Shown here: piece by piece, positions 7,438-17,186 of the stretch
How positions within the stretch are numbered: the stretch's first letter is position 1
Layout of the letters: each line of letters begins with the position of its first letter
Origin: RUG13091 sp963619935
Lineage (GTDB): Bacteria; Bacillota_I; Bacilli_A; RFN20; CAG-826
Reading direction: 5' to 3'
DNA length: 64,000 nucleotides
Assembly (NCBI GenBank): GCA_963619935.1
Contig: CAVEYA010000067.1
Coordinates: forward strand, 1-64,000
Made by a program: the position numbers and the translations under genes
Notes under the pieces: model-generated
What the model saw: only the letters and a program-made list of their open reading frames with translations
Told to the model about the DNA's origin: nothing
Database searches by the model: none

Positions 7438-8077
7438 TGATTAATATCCCTTCTAATTCTTTGAAAGAATTGATTTTTAACGCTGGCTTTAATTTATCAG
7501 ATAACTTTCTTGGTCCCCAATAAACTAAACCGCAGTCTATTCCGGCGTTATTCGCACTTATTAAATCTATTTCATTATCGCCAATATATAAAGTGTGATG
7601 CTTATTTTTTTCATTTAATAGTTTCATAGCTTTTAGCATCGGTTCTTTATTTGGTTTACTATGTTTTACATCATCCACCGCCACAATCGCATCAAAAATA
7701 CCATCTAGTCCAATTAAAGATAAACAGAATAAAGTGGATTTATGGACTTTATTAGTCACAATGCCTAATTTAAATCCCGCTTTTTTTAACTTTAAAAGCA
7801 CTTCTTTCGCATCTGGATATGCTTTTACTGTGCTTGGATAAAGTTCGCCAGAGATGCGGCAAAATTCATTATAAATAAGCTCTTGTTTTTGACTAGGAAA
7901 TTCATGATCTATCGTATCAAAAATTGGAGGACCACTGAAGTAGACTATTTTTTCTACTGGTGTTTGTTTTCCTCCGCGGTACAAATCGTAAAGTTTTTGA
8001 AATGTTTGAACAATCATTTCATCAGTGTCTGCGATTGTCCCATCTAAATCAAATAAAAGAGTTTTATATTTATTCAT
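7430..8077 (-). CDS. ppaX: HAD-family phosphatase, PpaX/Gph-like
   Basis: This 215-aa soluble phosphatase has all HAD motifs: the nucleophile in FDLDGTIAD (residues 9-17), the motif II threonine in GIVTNK, the lysine in HSKPNKEP and the acidic motif IV GDNEID. The helical cap after motif I matches the phosphoglycolate phosphatase/pyrophosphatase PpaX type. In Bacillus ppaX lies next to lgt (hprK-lgt-ppaX), and here it overlaps lgt by 8 nt, which supports PpaX. hprK itself is absent. The substrate (pyrophosphate or phosphoglycolate) cannot be settled from sequence. Confidence 0.8.
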   Translation of the reverse strand: MNKYKTLLFDLDGTIADTDEMIVQTFQKLYDLYRGGKQTPVEKIVYFSGPPIFDTIDHEFPSQKQELIYNEFCRISGELYPSTVKAYPDAKEVLLKLKKAGFKLGIVTNKVHKSTLFCLSLIGLDGIFDAIVAVDDVKHSKPNKEPMLKAMKLLNEKNKHHTLYIGDNEIDLISANNAGIDCGLVYWGPRKLSDKLKPALKINSFKELEGILINE

Positions 8078-9581
8078 GCTGTCTTTTAAAAAGAGGAGGA
8101 ACGGTGATTAATAAGCATAATAAGGCAGATACACCTAACGCTAATAGGATGACACCAATATTAAATTTATTAAATGATAATGTCGCAACAAAAGTAGAAG
8201 CATTCATTAAGATAATTCCTGCCACTAATAAAGCTACGCCAATTACAGATACACATATTGTTTGTGTAACTTTGTCTTTCTTTGCTTCTTGATCTAAAGT
8301 CTTTTTGCTTAATAAGAATCTAATTAAATGATTCATTGCAATCAATAAGAAGCCAACAACAACAAAGATTAAAGACCAAATCCATGACCAATAACCATTG
8401 CTTCCCATATTGAAGGAAGAATCTCTTAATGGCTCCATTAATACACGTGTCATTCCATACCAGGCTATATAGCCAAAAGCTAAATCACCTAACTGTGTAT
8501 ATTTTCTTAATTTCACACCAAAGAGGTGCGCTAATACAAAGTAGCCTAAGAAGTTTACAATACCTTCAATTAAGAATAACGGCACAAAGATATTTCCACT
8601 ACTTGCCCATCCTTCAGTAGAAGAATATTGCATATTTTTCACAATCACATCAGGTAGCCAATCCCAATATTTTGCAGCCATTTCAATTCCGTGTACTTCA
8701 CAGTTAAAGAAATTGCCCCATCTTCCAACACCTTGTGCGATTAAAATTGTTGGAACAATAATATCAATGGCTAAAAAGATGTTATATCCCTTATTTCGCC
8801 ACATAAACCAAGCAACACCAACAACGATTCCGGTAATCGCCCCACCTAAGATAGTTAATCCACCTTCCCAGAAGGCAAAAACATGCCAGAATTCTTGGTT
8901 AGCGAATTCTACATTCCAGTTTCCGATTACGTAGAAAATACGCGCGCCAATGATTCCTGCTGGAAATGCGACAAAGAATGTCGATTCAATAATTCCGTGC
9001 TTACCATATTCTAAATAGAATTTGTGGTCGCAAAGTAAATAAACATATATCGCGCCAGAAATAATACATAATGCATAGAAAGCAATATTTGGACTTTCAC
9101 TACTAGTTGGAGAAACAAAACCGTGTGTGAAATTAATGCCATTTACTAATGGATACGTTAGATAATTTGCGAATCCATCAGTTAATAAGAATAAAAAGAC
9201 AAACATGACCGGGAAAGTAAAAGCAAGCGTTCTAAACATCCATTTATCAGCCATTGGAGAAATGCCTTTATTTTCACCTTTCGCGTAGTAATGAAGCATA
9301 AAAGTAAATAAAGAAGTTGAAGCAAAAATAGCAAAGAACAAACCACCAAAAATTGTGGATAATATTTCTCTTGTGTTAGGAGTGATTTTAGCCCACAAAT
9401 AAATGAAGCAGAACATGCCCGTTAAAGAAATAGAAAAGACACCAATAACAATTAATAATCTTTTCCATAATTTATCAAAAGATGTACTTGGTATAGCTTG
9501 TTTAATAAAAGTAACGCACCATTTAATGCCAAGCACTAAGGCTATCAAAGCCAATAATGCACATAATATAAAGCCAATCAT
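8070..9581 (-). CDS. lgt: Prolipoprotein diacylglyceryl transferase, enlarged
   Basis: Lgt attaches diacylglycerol to the lipobox cysteine of prolipoproteins at the outer face of the membrane; eleven proteins in this window carry such lipoboxes. The core (about residues 150-425) has the signature GRWGNFFNCEVHG (286-298) and the arginine/glutamate helix YGMTRVLMEPLR. The loop GGLTILGG (240-247) has Leu where E. coli Lgt has the important His103. At 503 aa the protein is nearly twice the usual 270-300: about 145 extra N-terminal residues hold roughly four membrane helices, and the C-terminus adds two more. Its start overlaps the uvrA stop (TAATG). Confidence 0.92.
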   Translation of the reverse strand: MIGFILCALLALIALVLGIKWCVTFIKQAIPSTSFDKLWKRLLIVIGVFSISLTGMFCFIYLWAKITPNTREILSTIFGGLFFAIFASTSLFTFMLHYYAKGENKGISPMADKWMFRTLAFTFPVMFVFLFLLTDGFANYLTYPLVNGINFTHGFVSPTSSESPNIAFYALCIISGAIYVYLLCDHKFYLEYGKHGIIESTFFVAFPAGIIGARIFYVIGNWNVEFANQEFWHVFAFWEGGLTILGGAITGIVVGVAWFMWRNKGYNIFLAIDIIVPTILIAQGVGRWGNFFNCEVHGIEMAAKYWDWLPDVIVKNMQYSSTEGWASSGNIFVPLFLIEGIVNFLGYFVLAHLFGVKLRKYTQLGDLAFGYIAWYGMTRVLMEPLRDSSFNMGSNGYWSWIWSLIFVVVGFLLIAMNHLIRFLLSKKTLDQEAKKDKVTQTICVSVIGVALLVAGIILMNASTFVATLSFNKFNIGVILLALGVSALLCLLITVPPLFKRQHE

Positions 9582-12418
9582 TATTCGTATTTTCCTTTCT
9601 TTAATTCTTCTTTCAAGAATTCACCAGTGTATGATTTTTTATTTTTGCTCACTTCTTCTGGTGTGCCAGTTGCTACAACTGTTCCACCATTGTCTCCGCC
9701 ATCTGGGCCTAAATCAACAATATAGTCAGCAACTTTAATCACATCTAAATTATGTTCGATAACTAACACTGTGTCGCCATGATCAACAATCCGATTAAGC
9801 ACTTTTAATAAACGTGAAACATCATCCGCATGTAAACCAGTAGTTGGTTCATCTAAAATATATAGCGTTTTACCAGTTGGTTTTCTTTGCAGTTCATTAG
9901 CCAATTTAACTCTTTGAGCCTCCCCACCTGATAAGGTAGTGGCCTGTTGACCAAGTTTAACATAGCCTAAACCAACATCGCTTAATACTTGTAATCTCTT
10001 TTTAATAGAAGGTCTATTTTCAAAGAACTTTAAAGCGTCTTCGACAGTCATTTCTAAGACATCATAGATGTTCTTTCCTTTGTAAGTAACTTGTAAGGTT
10101 TCTTCGTTATAACGTTTACCAGAACATGCTTCACATTTAACATATACATCTGGTAAGAAGTTCATTGGAATGCGAGTAACACCTGCACCTTGGCAAGTCT
10201 CACAACGTCCTCCCACAACATTAAAGGAGAATCTACCTTTATCAAAACCACGAGCTTTGGCTTCAACAGTCTCCGCAAATAAGGCTCTAATATCGTCAAA
10301 TAATTTAATATATGTGGCAGGGTTACTTCTTGGTGTTCGACCAATTGGTTCTTGTGTAACATCAATGATTTTATCTAAATATTCTACCCCTTCAATATTC
10401 TTTACTGGGCCCACTATTGTATCAGTTTTATTTAATGTCTTATAAATATAAGGATATAAAGTTTGATTAATTAAAGAAGACTTACCAGAACCTGATACAC
10501 CTGTAATTGCAACAAAACAACCTAAAGGAATATCAACATTCACATTCTTTAAGTTATTACAACTTGCTCCTTTTATATGAATAAACTTTCCGTTTCCTTT
10601 TCTTCTCTTTTTTGGAATTGGAATATATTTTCGACCTGAAAGATACGCTCCAGTAATGCTATCTGGTGAATTAATTAAATCTTCCACACTACCTTGGCCA
10701 GTAATTTCACCGCCGTGTACCCCTGCGCCAGGTCCGATATCCACAATATAATCTGCCGCTTTAATAGTTTCTTCATCATGTTCTACAACAATTAAGGTAT
10801 TGCCTAAATCACGCATTGATTTCATTGTCGCAATTAATTTTTGGCTATCTTTTTGATGTAAGCCAATGGAAGGTTCATCTAAAACATATAAAACACCAGT
10901 TAATTTTGAACCAATCTGTGTGGCTAAACGAATTCTTTGCGATTCACCACCACTTAATGTCATCGCCATTCTCGATAAAGTCAAATATTCTAATCCCACA
11001 TCGCATAAGAAAGATGTACGGTTATCAATTTCTTTTAAAACCATGTTAGCGATATCATTTTGATTTTTGCTTAATTTATTTGGTAATTCTCTAACCCAAT
11101 CTCTTAAATCCTTAATTTGCATTTGGGTCACGTCATAAATATTTTTATCATCAATTAAAACCGATAAAGCTTCTTTATTTAATCTTGCTCCATTGCAGGT
11201 TGTACACACAGTATCGTGCATGAATGTTTCATAATATTCTCTCATCCACTCAGAATTAGTTTCGCTATATAAACGATCTAATTTTGTTTTAATACCTTCA
11301 ATATAACCAATACGATTATTGACGTTACCACTAGAAGATTTTAAAACATATTTATGAATCTCTGGTGAACCAAATAACACGATATGTTTTTGTTCTTTAG
11401 TTAATTCATTATATGGCACATTCATTGGGATATTATAAAGTTTACAAAGTAACTTAAATTCTTGCCATTCCATATTCGGTGTACCCACCATATGACGGTA
11501 GTATTTAACCGCGCCATTTTCTAAAGTCATGGACACATCAGGTACAATTAAATTTTCATCTGCCTCACGTTTAATTCCTAAACCCTTACAATCAGGGCAA
11601 CAGCCTAAAGGAGAGTTAAAGGAGAATAATCTAGGTTCTAGTTTAGGAATTGAAAAACCACACTCTGGGCAAGTGTGTTTATCACTCACTACTTTTTCTT
11701 CAATATCAGAGAGAATAATTAATAAACCATGTGACCAATCTAAAGCGGTTTCAATGGATTCATAGATACGGCTTCTAGATTCTGGTTTAACAATTATACG
11801 GTCGACAATAATATCGATATTATGTTTTTTATTTTTTTCTAATTCATGGACATCTTCGATTAATTTATTTTCCCCATCAATTCTTAAACGCGAAAAACCA
11901 TTAATACGTATCTTATCTAATACTTCTTTTTGCGTGCCTTTTTCTTGATGCACGACTGGCGCTAATAATTGGACCTTTGTGCCGACTGGATAGGACATTA
12001 CAATATCCGTCATCATGGTCGGTGAAAAAGAAATAATTGGATTATGGTGTTTTGGACAATAAGGCACGCCAATACGACCAAATAACAATCTTAAAAAATC
12101 ATATATTTCAGTGACTGTACCCACTGTACTTCTTGGGTTATGGGAAACACTTTTTTGATCAATCGCAATACTTGGTGATAATCCCTCAATCGCATCAACA
12201 TCTGGTTTATCATAATTACCTAAAAATTGACGAGCGTAGCTTGAAAGAGATTCAACATATCTTCTTTGCCCTTCTGCAAATATCGTGTCAAACGCTAAAG
12301 TGGTTTTACCACTACCAGAAAGGCCACTAAAAACAATTAAAGAATCCTTTGGTAATTCTAAGTCAATATTCTTGAGGTTATTTTCTCTTGCCCCTTTAAT
12401 AATAATTTTCTTTTCCAT
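9581..12418 (-). CDS. uvrA: Excinuclease ABC subunit A
   Basis: UvrA scans DNA for damage in nucleotide excision repair. This 945-aa protein has two ABC ATPase modules: Walker A GLSGSGKTT near residue 33 and GVSGSGKSS near 640, with signatures LSGGESQRIRLA and LSGGEAQRVKLA. The zinc-binding cysteine pairs are present (CPECG/CPDCKG, and CETCQGAG with CEACSGKR). The length is standard. uvrB is not in the window. It heads the uvrA-lgt-ppaX-trxB operon, with a promoter region at 12434-12490. Confidence 0.98.
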   Translation of the reverse strand: MEKKIIIKGARENNLKNIDLELPKDSLIVFSGLSGSGKTTLAFDTIFAEGQRRYVESLSSYARQFLGNYDKPDVDAIEGLSPSIAIDQKSVSHNPRSTVGTVTEIYDFLRLLFGRIGVPYCPKHHNPIISFSPTMMTDIVMSYPVGTKVQLLAPVVHQEKGTQKEVLDKIRINGFSRLRIDGENKLIEDVHELEKNKKHNIDIIVDRIIVKPESRSRIYESIETALDWSHGLLIILSDIEEKVVSDKHTCPECGFSIPKLEPRLFSFNSPLGCCPDCKGLGIKREADENLIVPDVSMTLENGAVKYYRHMVGTPNMEWQEFKLLCKLYNIPMNVPYNELTKEQKHIVLFGSPEIHKYVLKSSSGNVNNRIGYIEGIKTKLDRLYSETNSEWMREYYETFMHDTVCTTCNGARLNKEALSVLIDDKNIYDVTQMQIKDLRDWVRELPNKLSKNQNDIANMVLKEIDNRTSFLCDVGLEYLTLSRMAMTLSGGESQRIRLATQIGSKLTGVLYVLDEPSIGLHQKDSQKLIATMKSMRDLGNTLIVVEHDEETIKAADYIVDIGPGAGVHGGEITGQGSVEDLINSPDSITGAYLSGRKYIPIPKKRRKGNGKFIHIKGASCNNLKNVNVDIPLGCFVAITGVSGSGKSSLINQTLYPYIYKTLNKTDTIVGPVKNIEGVEYLDKIIDVTQEPIGRTPRSNPATYIKLFDDIRALFAETVEAKARGFDKGRFSFNVVGGRCETCQGAGVTRIPMNFLPDVYVKCEACSGKRYNEETLQVTYKGKNIYDVLEMTVEDALKFFENRPSIKKRLQVLSDVGLGYVKLGQQATTLSGGEAQRVKLANELQRKPTGKTLYILDEPTTGLHADDVSRLLKVLNRIVDHGDTVLVIEHNLDVIKVADYIVDLGPDGGDNGGTVVATGTPEEVSKNKKSYTGEFLKEELKKGKYE

Positions 12419-12461
12419 AATTCACTCTTCGTTATTTTATATAATTAACGAAAAATAGTCT

Positions 12462-12490
12462 ATTAAAACGCACACATACACGCATATAAA
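12462..12490 (-). promoter_or_regulatory. Candidate uvrA promoter with alternating spacer
   Basis: TTTATA (12485-12490) and TTTAAT (12462-12467) are 17 bp apart on the minus strand, with the whole spacer in the alternating tract. A second, overlapping candidate is TAGACT (12457-12462) 17 bp from TAAAAT (12434-12439). Either could drive uvrA. Confidence 0.4.
12468..12488. other. Alternating purine-pyrimidine tract (21 nt)
   Basis: The tract runs without interruption from ACGCACACATAC to GCATATA. It lies between the terminator of the kinase gene and the uvrA start, and fills the spacer of a candidate promoter. Confidence 0.8.
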
Positions 12491-12513
12491 ATAAAACCTA
12501 TACTTAGTATAGG
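12488..12513 (-). terminator. Terminator of the small kinase gene
   Basis: CCTATAC (12497-12503) pairs with GTATAGG (12507-12513). On the minus strand a T-rich tail follows. It lies just after the kinase stop. Confidence 0.75.
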
Positions 12514-12514
12514 C

Positions 12515-13009
12515 TTATATTTTTTTAATTACTTCGCTAAAGTTATGGTCTTTAATCAAATAGATATGTGAGAAATATTTTTTATCTTCCTCAGTCACCA
12601 TTTCAATATTATCCATGAAATTTTCTAAAACATTTTCTGGAACTGGGAAGTCACGATTAAGATTTTGCTCTTGCACAATTTCTTTTGGTAAATTGAAGAT
12701 GACTAAATCCATTTCGTTAAAATATGGTTTTAATTCTTCAGTTTTGCTAATTCTTAAATCGGTGGAAATATTAGTAGCGTCCAACACCACAATACCATTT
12801 GGATCAGTCGCATAGACTTTGGCTAATTGATAATACATTTGCCACATAATCTTATCAGCTTCAAAGTTTTGTTGATTTCCAGTAATTAAATCACGGAGTT
12901 GGTCAGAAGAAATAATATAGACATGGCCCTTTTTCTCTTCCCTTAATGAGCGAGAGAAGTAGCTTTTTCCGCTTCCTGGTACACCGCATAAAACAACTAA
13001 CTTTGCCAT
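12515..13009 (-). CDS. Small P-loop kinase-like ATPase
   Basis: This 164-aa soluble protein starts with Walker A LCGVPGSGKSYFSRSL (residues 7-22), then SSDQLRD near 34-40 and a Walker B-like IVVLDATN (about 93-100). This layout matches the T4 polynucleotide-kinase/zeta-toxin-like P-loop kinases (AAA_33 type), which phosphorylate nucleic acid ends, tRNA or small molecules. The substrate is unknown. The gene stands alone between two terminators. It has no ribosome binding site; a TATAAT ends 6 nt before the ATG, so the message may be leaderless. Confidence 0.75.
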   Translation of the reverse strand: MAKLVVLCGVPGSGKSYFSRSLREEKKGHVYIISSDQLRDLITGNQQNFEADKIMWQMYYQLAKVYATDPNGIVVLDATNISTDLRISKTEELKPYFNEMDLVIFNLPKEIVQEQNLNRDFPVPENVLENFMDNIEMVTEEDKKYFSHIYLIKDHNFSEVIKKI

Positions 13010-13015
13010 AACGGA

Positions 13016-13021
13016 ATTATA
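13016..13021 (-). promoter_or_regulatory. -10 box for a leaderless kinase mRNA
   Basis: A perfect TATAAT ends six bases before the ATG at 13009, so transcription should start at or next to the A of the start codon. An overlapping extended form TGC-TATTAT is also present. No clear -35 and no Shine-Dalgarno sequence is visible. Confidence 0.55.
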
Positions 13022-13044
13022 ATAGCAAATCTCTTTTTCTATTA

Positions 13045-13072
13045 AAAGAAAAAAACAAGGAATTTTCCTTGT
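13045..13072 (-). terminator. Terminator after the 112-aa conserved gene
   Basis: ACAAGGAA pairs with TTCCTTGT over a 2-base centre, and seven T follow on the minus strand. It separates the small conserved gene from the kinase gene. Confidence 0.8.
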
Positions 13073-13097
13073 CTTTTATTTGATTAAGAATATTTAA

Positions 13098-13436
13098 CTA
13101 TTTAGCAAGCAAAGCCTCAACTTCTTCTTTAGTTAAAACTTTATCTTTACTCACTTTGCGCATAGCTTTTTTGATATCTGCTTTGACCGCTCTTAAGAGA
13201 GATTCTTGTTCTTTACGAGCAGCAATTTTTCTCTTAGTGGCGTTTAAGAATGTTTCAGGAATATAATCGGAAATAATTTTCTTTCCTTCTCTCCATTGAC
13301 GATAATAGTATGTATGTCCTGAAATTTGTTTAACAGAAATATAACCAACTGGTAAAGCTTTAATATTTTCTTCAATTTGTTCTTTTTCGTTCATTAATGC
13401 GAGCAATAACTCGGCTTGTCTTTGTTCTTGTTTCAT
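13098..13436 (-). CDS. Small conserved protein of unknown function
   Basis: The 112-aa product is soluble and highly charged. It has a predicted helical N-terminus (residues 1-25), a beta-rich centre with the pattern LPVGYISVKQISGHTYYYRQ, then WREGKKIISDYI, and a lysine-rich helical C-terminus. The centre resembles small Firmicutes proteins of the DUF6788 type, sometimes seen near mobile or regulatory genes, but I cannot confirm this by eye. ATG 13436 is preferred over an upstream ATG because it follows a TAGGT ribosome-binding site and an extended -10 promoter. The gene is monocistronic, with its own terminator. Confidence 0.6.
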   Translation of the reverse strand: MKQEQRQAELLLALMNEKEQIEENIKALPVGYISVKQISGHTYYYRQWREGKKIISDYIPETFLNATKRKIAARKEQESLLRAVKADIKKAMRKVSKDKVLTKEEVEALLAK

Positions 13437-13463
13437 ATCTATTAACCTACCGACTTTTATATT

Positions 13464-13472
13464 ATTATAACA
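13464..13472 (-). promoter_or_regulatory. Extended -10 promoter of the 112-aa conserved gene
   Basis: On the minus strand TGT-TATAAT forms a perfect extended -10, about 27 nt before the chosen ATG. No strong -35 is present, as expected for extended -10 promoters. Confidence 0.5.
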
Positions 13473-13526
13473 ATATATTTTTTTCAATTAATAAATAATT
13501 AATTTTTTCTTTTAAAATGATGAGAA

Positions 13527-13557
13527 ACAAAAAAACGGATAGATTTCTCTACCCGTT
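13527..13557 (-). terminator. Terminator of por
   Basis: AACGGATAGA pairs with TCTACCCGTT (one G-U pair), followed on the minus strand by a run of seven T. It lies directly after the por stop. Confidence 0.85.
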
Positions 13558-13575
13558 AATTTTGTGTTTTAGATA

Positions 13576-16500
13576 TTAAAGACCAAACTTTTTGATTCTA
13601 TCAAGTCTATCTTTAGCGTATTTTTCCGCTTTAGTTAAGAGTTCTTCAGCGTGTTCTGGATTAACACGTGGAAGTTGAGAGAATCTTGTTTCTGTCATCA
13701 CGAAATCTCTAAATTTGCTGTAATCAGGTTCTTGCATATCTAAGGTTAAGCATGGTTTACCTTGTTCCGCATTTCTTGGATCATAACGGAAGATTGGGAA
13801 GTAACCACATTCAACTGCGAGGCGTTCTTGTCTCATGGAGTTAGATAAGCCACCCTTAATACCATGGTTAGCACATGGAGCATAGCAGATAACTAATGAT
13901 GGACCATCATAGCTTTCAGCTTCTTTTAAGGCTTTAATTGCCGCAATTGGGTTTTTGCCTAAGGAGATTTGTGCAACATAGACATTACCATATGACATAG
14001 CAATTAAGGCTAAGTTCTTCTTCGCGGTAGTTTTACCACTTGCGGTAAATTTGGCGATAGAACCTGTTTGTGAAGATTTGGAAGATTGACCACCGGTGTT
14101 GGAATAAACTTCGGTATCAAGGACTAAGATGTTAACATCTTCTTCATTTGCGATAACGTGGTCTAATCCACCATAACCGATGTCGTATGCCCAACCATCA
14201 CCACCAACAATCCAAATGGATTTATCTTGTAAATCTCTTTCGTAAGCAAGGACTTCTTTGACGCCTTCATCTTTACTAGCTTTCACTAAAGCCACTAAAT
14301 CTTTAACGATTTGTCTACTTGCTTGACGGTTTTTAATATTGGCGAAGTATTCATCAATCTTAGCAGCTAATTCTGGTTCAACACCACGTTCTTTAGCAGC
14401 ACTTAAGATTTCAATAATATGTTTAATCTTTGCGTTTGTGGCCACTCTCATACCATAACCGAATTCTGCGTTATCTTCGAATAAGGAGTTAGCCCAAGCA
14501 ATACCTTGACCATCTTTATCAGTGCAGAATGGAGTTAATGGAGTAGAACCACTATAGATGGATGAACATCCAGTTGCATTAGCAACTAACATATCTTTAC
14601 CGAATAATTGGGAAACTAAACGGTAGTATGGGGTTTCACCACATCCAGCACAAGCGCCAGAGATTTCCATATATGGCATTAAGAAACCAATACCTTTAAC
14701 TGTTGCTTGTAAAGCAGTTGGTAATTTATCAGCTTTATATGTGACATGTTTGAATAAGTAATTTGCGCCTTCTTCTTGTGGGAATTGAGATTTAGCTTCC
14801 ACCATTTCAATGGCGTTTTTGCCAATCTTATTGGCGTTACATTCAACAACACATAAGCCACAACCGACACAGTTTCTTGGAGAAACTTGTAAACGGTATT
14901 TCATACCTGGAACACCGATAGCTGGTGAAACAGCTTCTTTTACAATAGCTGGTGCAGCTTCTAATTCTTTTTCGTCTAATAAGAATGGACGAATAGTAGC
15001 ATGTGGACAGACAAACGCACAGTTATTACATTGAATACATGCTTCTGGGTGCCATAATGGGACTTTATCAGCAATACTTCTCTTTTCTTGGAAAGTAATG
15101 TTGTTTCTCATTGTGCCATCGAGTAATTCATATTCAGTAAATTTACTGACTGGTAAGTCATCACCACCGAGGTTACCCATCACTGCGACATAACTATCGA
15201 AATAGTCATCGCCTGTTAATTTAGTTTCGGCTTTTGGTGATAAATTAGCCCATTCTGGATCAACTTTAACTTCTCTTAAGCCTTCAGTACCAGCGTCAAT
15301 TGCCTTCCAGTTAAGTTCGACAACATCTTGGCCTTTCTTAGCATAAGATTTTTCAGCAAATTTCTTCATCCATTTATTTGCTTCATCATATGGCATAATG
15401 CCTTGATTTAAATAGAAGAAGGAAGCTTGGAGAATAGTATTTGTATGTCTACCCATACCAATTTCGCCAGCAATCTTATTTGCGTCGATAACATAGAACT
15501 TCGCATTCTTGGTGGCTAATTGATATTTAACACGGTTTGGCATGTTCTTGATTAATTCTTCATCAGACATGTCTGTATTAAGTAAGAAAGTACCGCCTTT
15601 CTTTAAATTCTTAACCATGTCGAACTTAAATAAATAAGTATCTAATGAGCAAGAGATAAAGTCAGCGTTTTGCACATAATATGTAGAATGAATTGGTGTT
15701 TTACCAAATCTTAAGTGTGAACGAGTAACACCACCAGCTTTACGAGAGTCGTAAGCGAAATACGCTTGTGCATATTGGTGAGTTGCGTCACCGATAATCT
15801 TAATAGATGATTTATTCGCGGAAACTGTACCATCACTACCTAAACCATAGAATAAGCAAGATGTGTAGTCGCCTTTCACGTGATAATCATTATCCACTGG
15901 GATGCTTAAGTGAGTGACATCATCATTGATACCAACAGTGAAGCCATTCCAATGTTCACCCTTTAAGAAGTCATAAACAGCCTTCATATCTTTTGGTTGA
16001 GTATCTTTACTAGATAAACCATAACGGCCACCGATAACTTCAACATCTAAGTTAGCTTCTTTAATTACTGCAACGACATCTTCATATAAAGGTTCGCCAG
16101 CAGCGCCCATTTCTTTTGTTCTATCTAAGACAGCGATTTGTTTAACTGTCTTTGGTAAGACTGCTAATAAGTGTTTAGCAGAGAATGGACGATATAAGTG
16201 AACTTTGACTAAACCAATCTTTTCACCTTTTGCGGTTAAGTCATCGATTACTTCAGTAATTGTTTCAGTGACAGAGCCCATTGCGATGATTACTCTATCA
16301 GCGTCTTTGCTACCATAATATGTAAATGGAGCGTATTCACGTCCTGTTAAGCGAGTTGCTTCTTTGAAGTATTTACATGCCACTTCAAGAACTTCATCCG
16401 CTTTCTTATTTTGCGCTTCTCTACCTTGGAAATAGACGTCGTCGTTTTCTGCACCACCGCGTGTAACTGGGTGAGTGTGTGGATTTAAAGCTCTTGCTCT

Positions 16501-17118
16501 AAATTCTTCGACTTTATCCATTCTTAATAACTTTTTCCATTCCGCATCGTCAATGAATTCAACGTTTTGGATTTCATGAGAAGTTCTAAAGCCATCAAAG
16601 AAATGACAAACTGGGTAAGCTGCTTCAATTGCAGTTAAGTGTGCAACGTTTGTTAAATCAGCGATTTCTTGCACTGAATGAGAACAAATCATTGCAATAC
16701 CAGTTTGACGAATTGCGTAAATGTCTTGGTGATCGCCAAAGATAGATAATGAACGTGTCGCTAAGCTTCTTGCGGAAACATGTAAGACTGCTGGTAAGCA
16801 TTCACCAACCCATTTATAAATGTTTGGGATCATTAATAATAAGCCTTGGGATGCAGTATAAGTTGCTGCTAAACCTCCAGCTTGTAAAACGCCGTGTACA
16901 GTACCAGAAGCGCCTGCTTCGGATTGCATTTCACTCACTTTGACAATGGAGCCAAAGAAGTTTTTACGGTTTTGTGAAGCGTAGACATCAATGTTTTCTG
17001 CCATTGGTGAAGATGGAGTAATTGGGTAAATGCCTGCTACTTCAATGTAGTTGTAAGAACCAAGTGCTGCTGCTGTATTACCATCTACAGAGAGCATTGT
17101 TTTCTTAATTTCTGCCAT
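13576..17118 (-). CDS. por: Pyruvate:ferredoxin (flavodoxin) oxidoreductase
   Basis: This 1180-aa single-chain PFOR (NifJ type) converts pyruvate and CoA to acetyl-CoA, CO2 and reduced ferredoxin or flavodoxin. Domains in order: pyruvate-binding N-terminal part starting SVDGNTAAALGSYNYIEVAG, the gamma domain (about 430-620), a two-cluster ferredoxin domain with CIQCNNCAFVCP near 690 and CVGCGLCVVECN near 752, and the thiamine-pyrophosphate domain with GGDGWAYDIGYGGLDHV near 970. CGETPYYRL near 845 fits the cluster next to the TPP site. It has an AAAGGAA site, its own promoter and terminator. It implies oxygen-sensitive fermentation. Confidence 0.97.
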   Translation of the reverse strand: MAEIKKTMLSVDGNTAAALGSYNYIEVAGIYPITPSSPMAENIDVYASQNRKNFFGSIVKVSEMQSEAGASGTVHGVLQAGGLAATYTASQGLLLMIPNIYKWVGECLPAVLHVSARSLATRSLSIFGDHQDIYAIRQTGIAMICSHSVQEIADLTNVAHLTAIEAAYPVCHFFDGFRTSHEIQNVEFIDDAEWKKLLRMDKVEEFRARALNPHTHPVTRGGAENDDVYFQGREAQNKKADEVLEVACKYFKEATRLTGREYAPFTYYGSKDADRVIIAMGSVTETITEVIDDLTAKGEKIGLVKVHLYRPFSAKHLLAVLPKTVKQIAVLDRTKEMGAAGEPLYEDVVAVIKEANLDVEVIGGRYGLSSKDTQPKDMKAVYDFLKGEHWNGFTVGINDDVTHLSIPVDNDYHVKGDYTSCLFYGLGSDGTVSANKSSIKIIGDATHQYAQAYFAYDSRKAGGVTRSHLRFGKTPIHSTYYVQNADFISCSLDTYLFKFDMVKNLKKGGTFLLNTDMSDEELIKNMPNRVKYQLATKNAKFYVIDANKIAGEIGMGRHTNTILQASFFYLNQGIMPYDEANKWMKKFAEKSYAKKGQDVVELNWKAIDAGTEGLREVKVDPEWANLSPKAETKLTGDDYFDSYVAVMGNLGGDDLPVSKFTEYELLDGTMRNNITFQEKRSIADKVPLWHPEACIQCNNCAFVCPHATIRPFLLDEKELEAAPAIVKEAVSPAIGVPGMKYRLQVSPRNCVGCGLCVVECNANKIGKNAIEMVEAKSQFPQEEGANYLFKHVTYKADKLPTALQATVKGIGFLMPYMEISGACAGCGETPYYRLVSQLFGKDMLVANATGCSSIYSGSTPLTPFCTDKDGQGIAWANSLFEDNAEFGYGMRVATNAKIKHIIEILSAAKERGVEPELAAKIDEYFANIKNRQASRQIVKDLVALVKASKDEGVKEVLAYERDLQDKSIWIVGGDGWAYDIGYGGLDHVIANEEDVNILVLDTEVYSNTGGQSSKSSQTGSIAKFTASGKTTAKKNLALIAMSYGNVYVAQISLGKNPIAAIKALKEAESYDGPSLVICYAPCANHGIKGGLSNSMRQERLAVECGYFPIFRYDPRNAEQGKPCLTLDMQEPDYSKFRDFVMTETRFSQLPRVNPEHAEELLTKAEKYAKDRLDRIKKFGL

Positions 17119-17155
17119 AATTTTAAAATTCCTTTCTTAAAAAATTACCAATATT

Positions 17156-17184
17156 AGTATATTGAGATAATTTTCACTTTACAA
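17156..17184 (-). promoter_or_regulatory. por promoter
   Basis: TTGTAA (17179-17184) and TATACT (17156-17161) are 17 bp apart on the minus strand, about 38 nt upstream of the por ATG. Confidence 0.6.
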
Positions 17185-17186
17185 GC

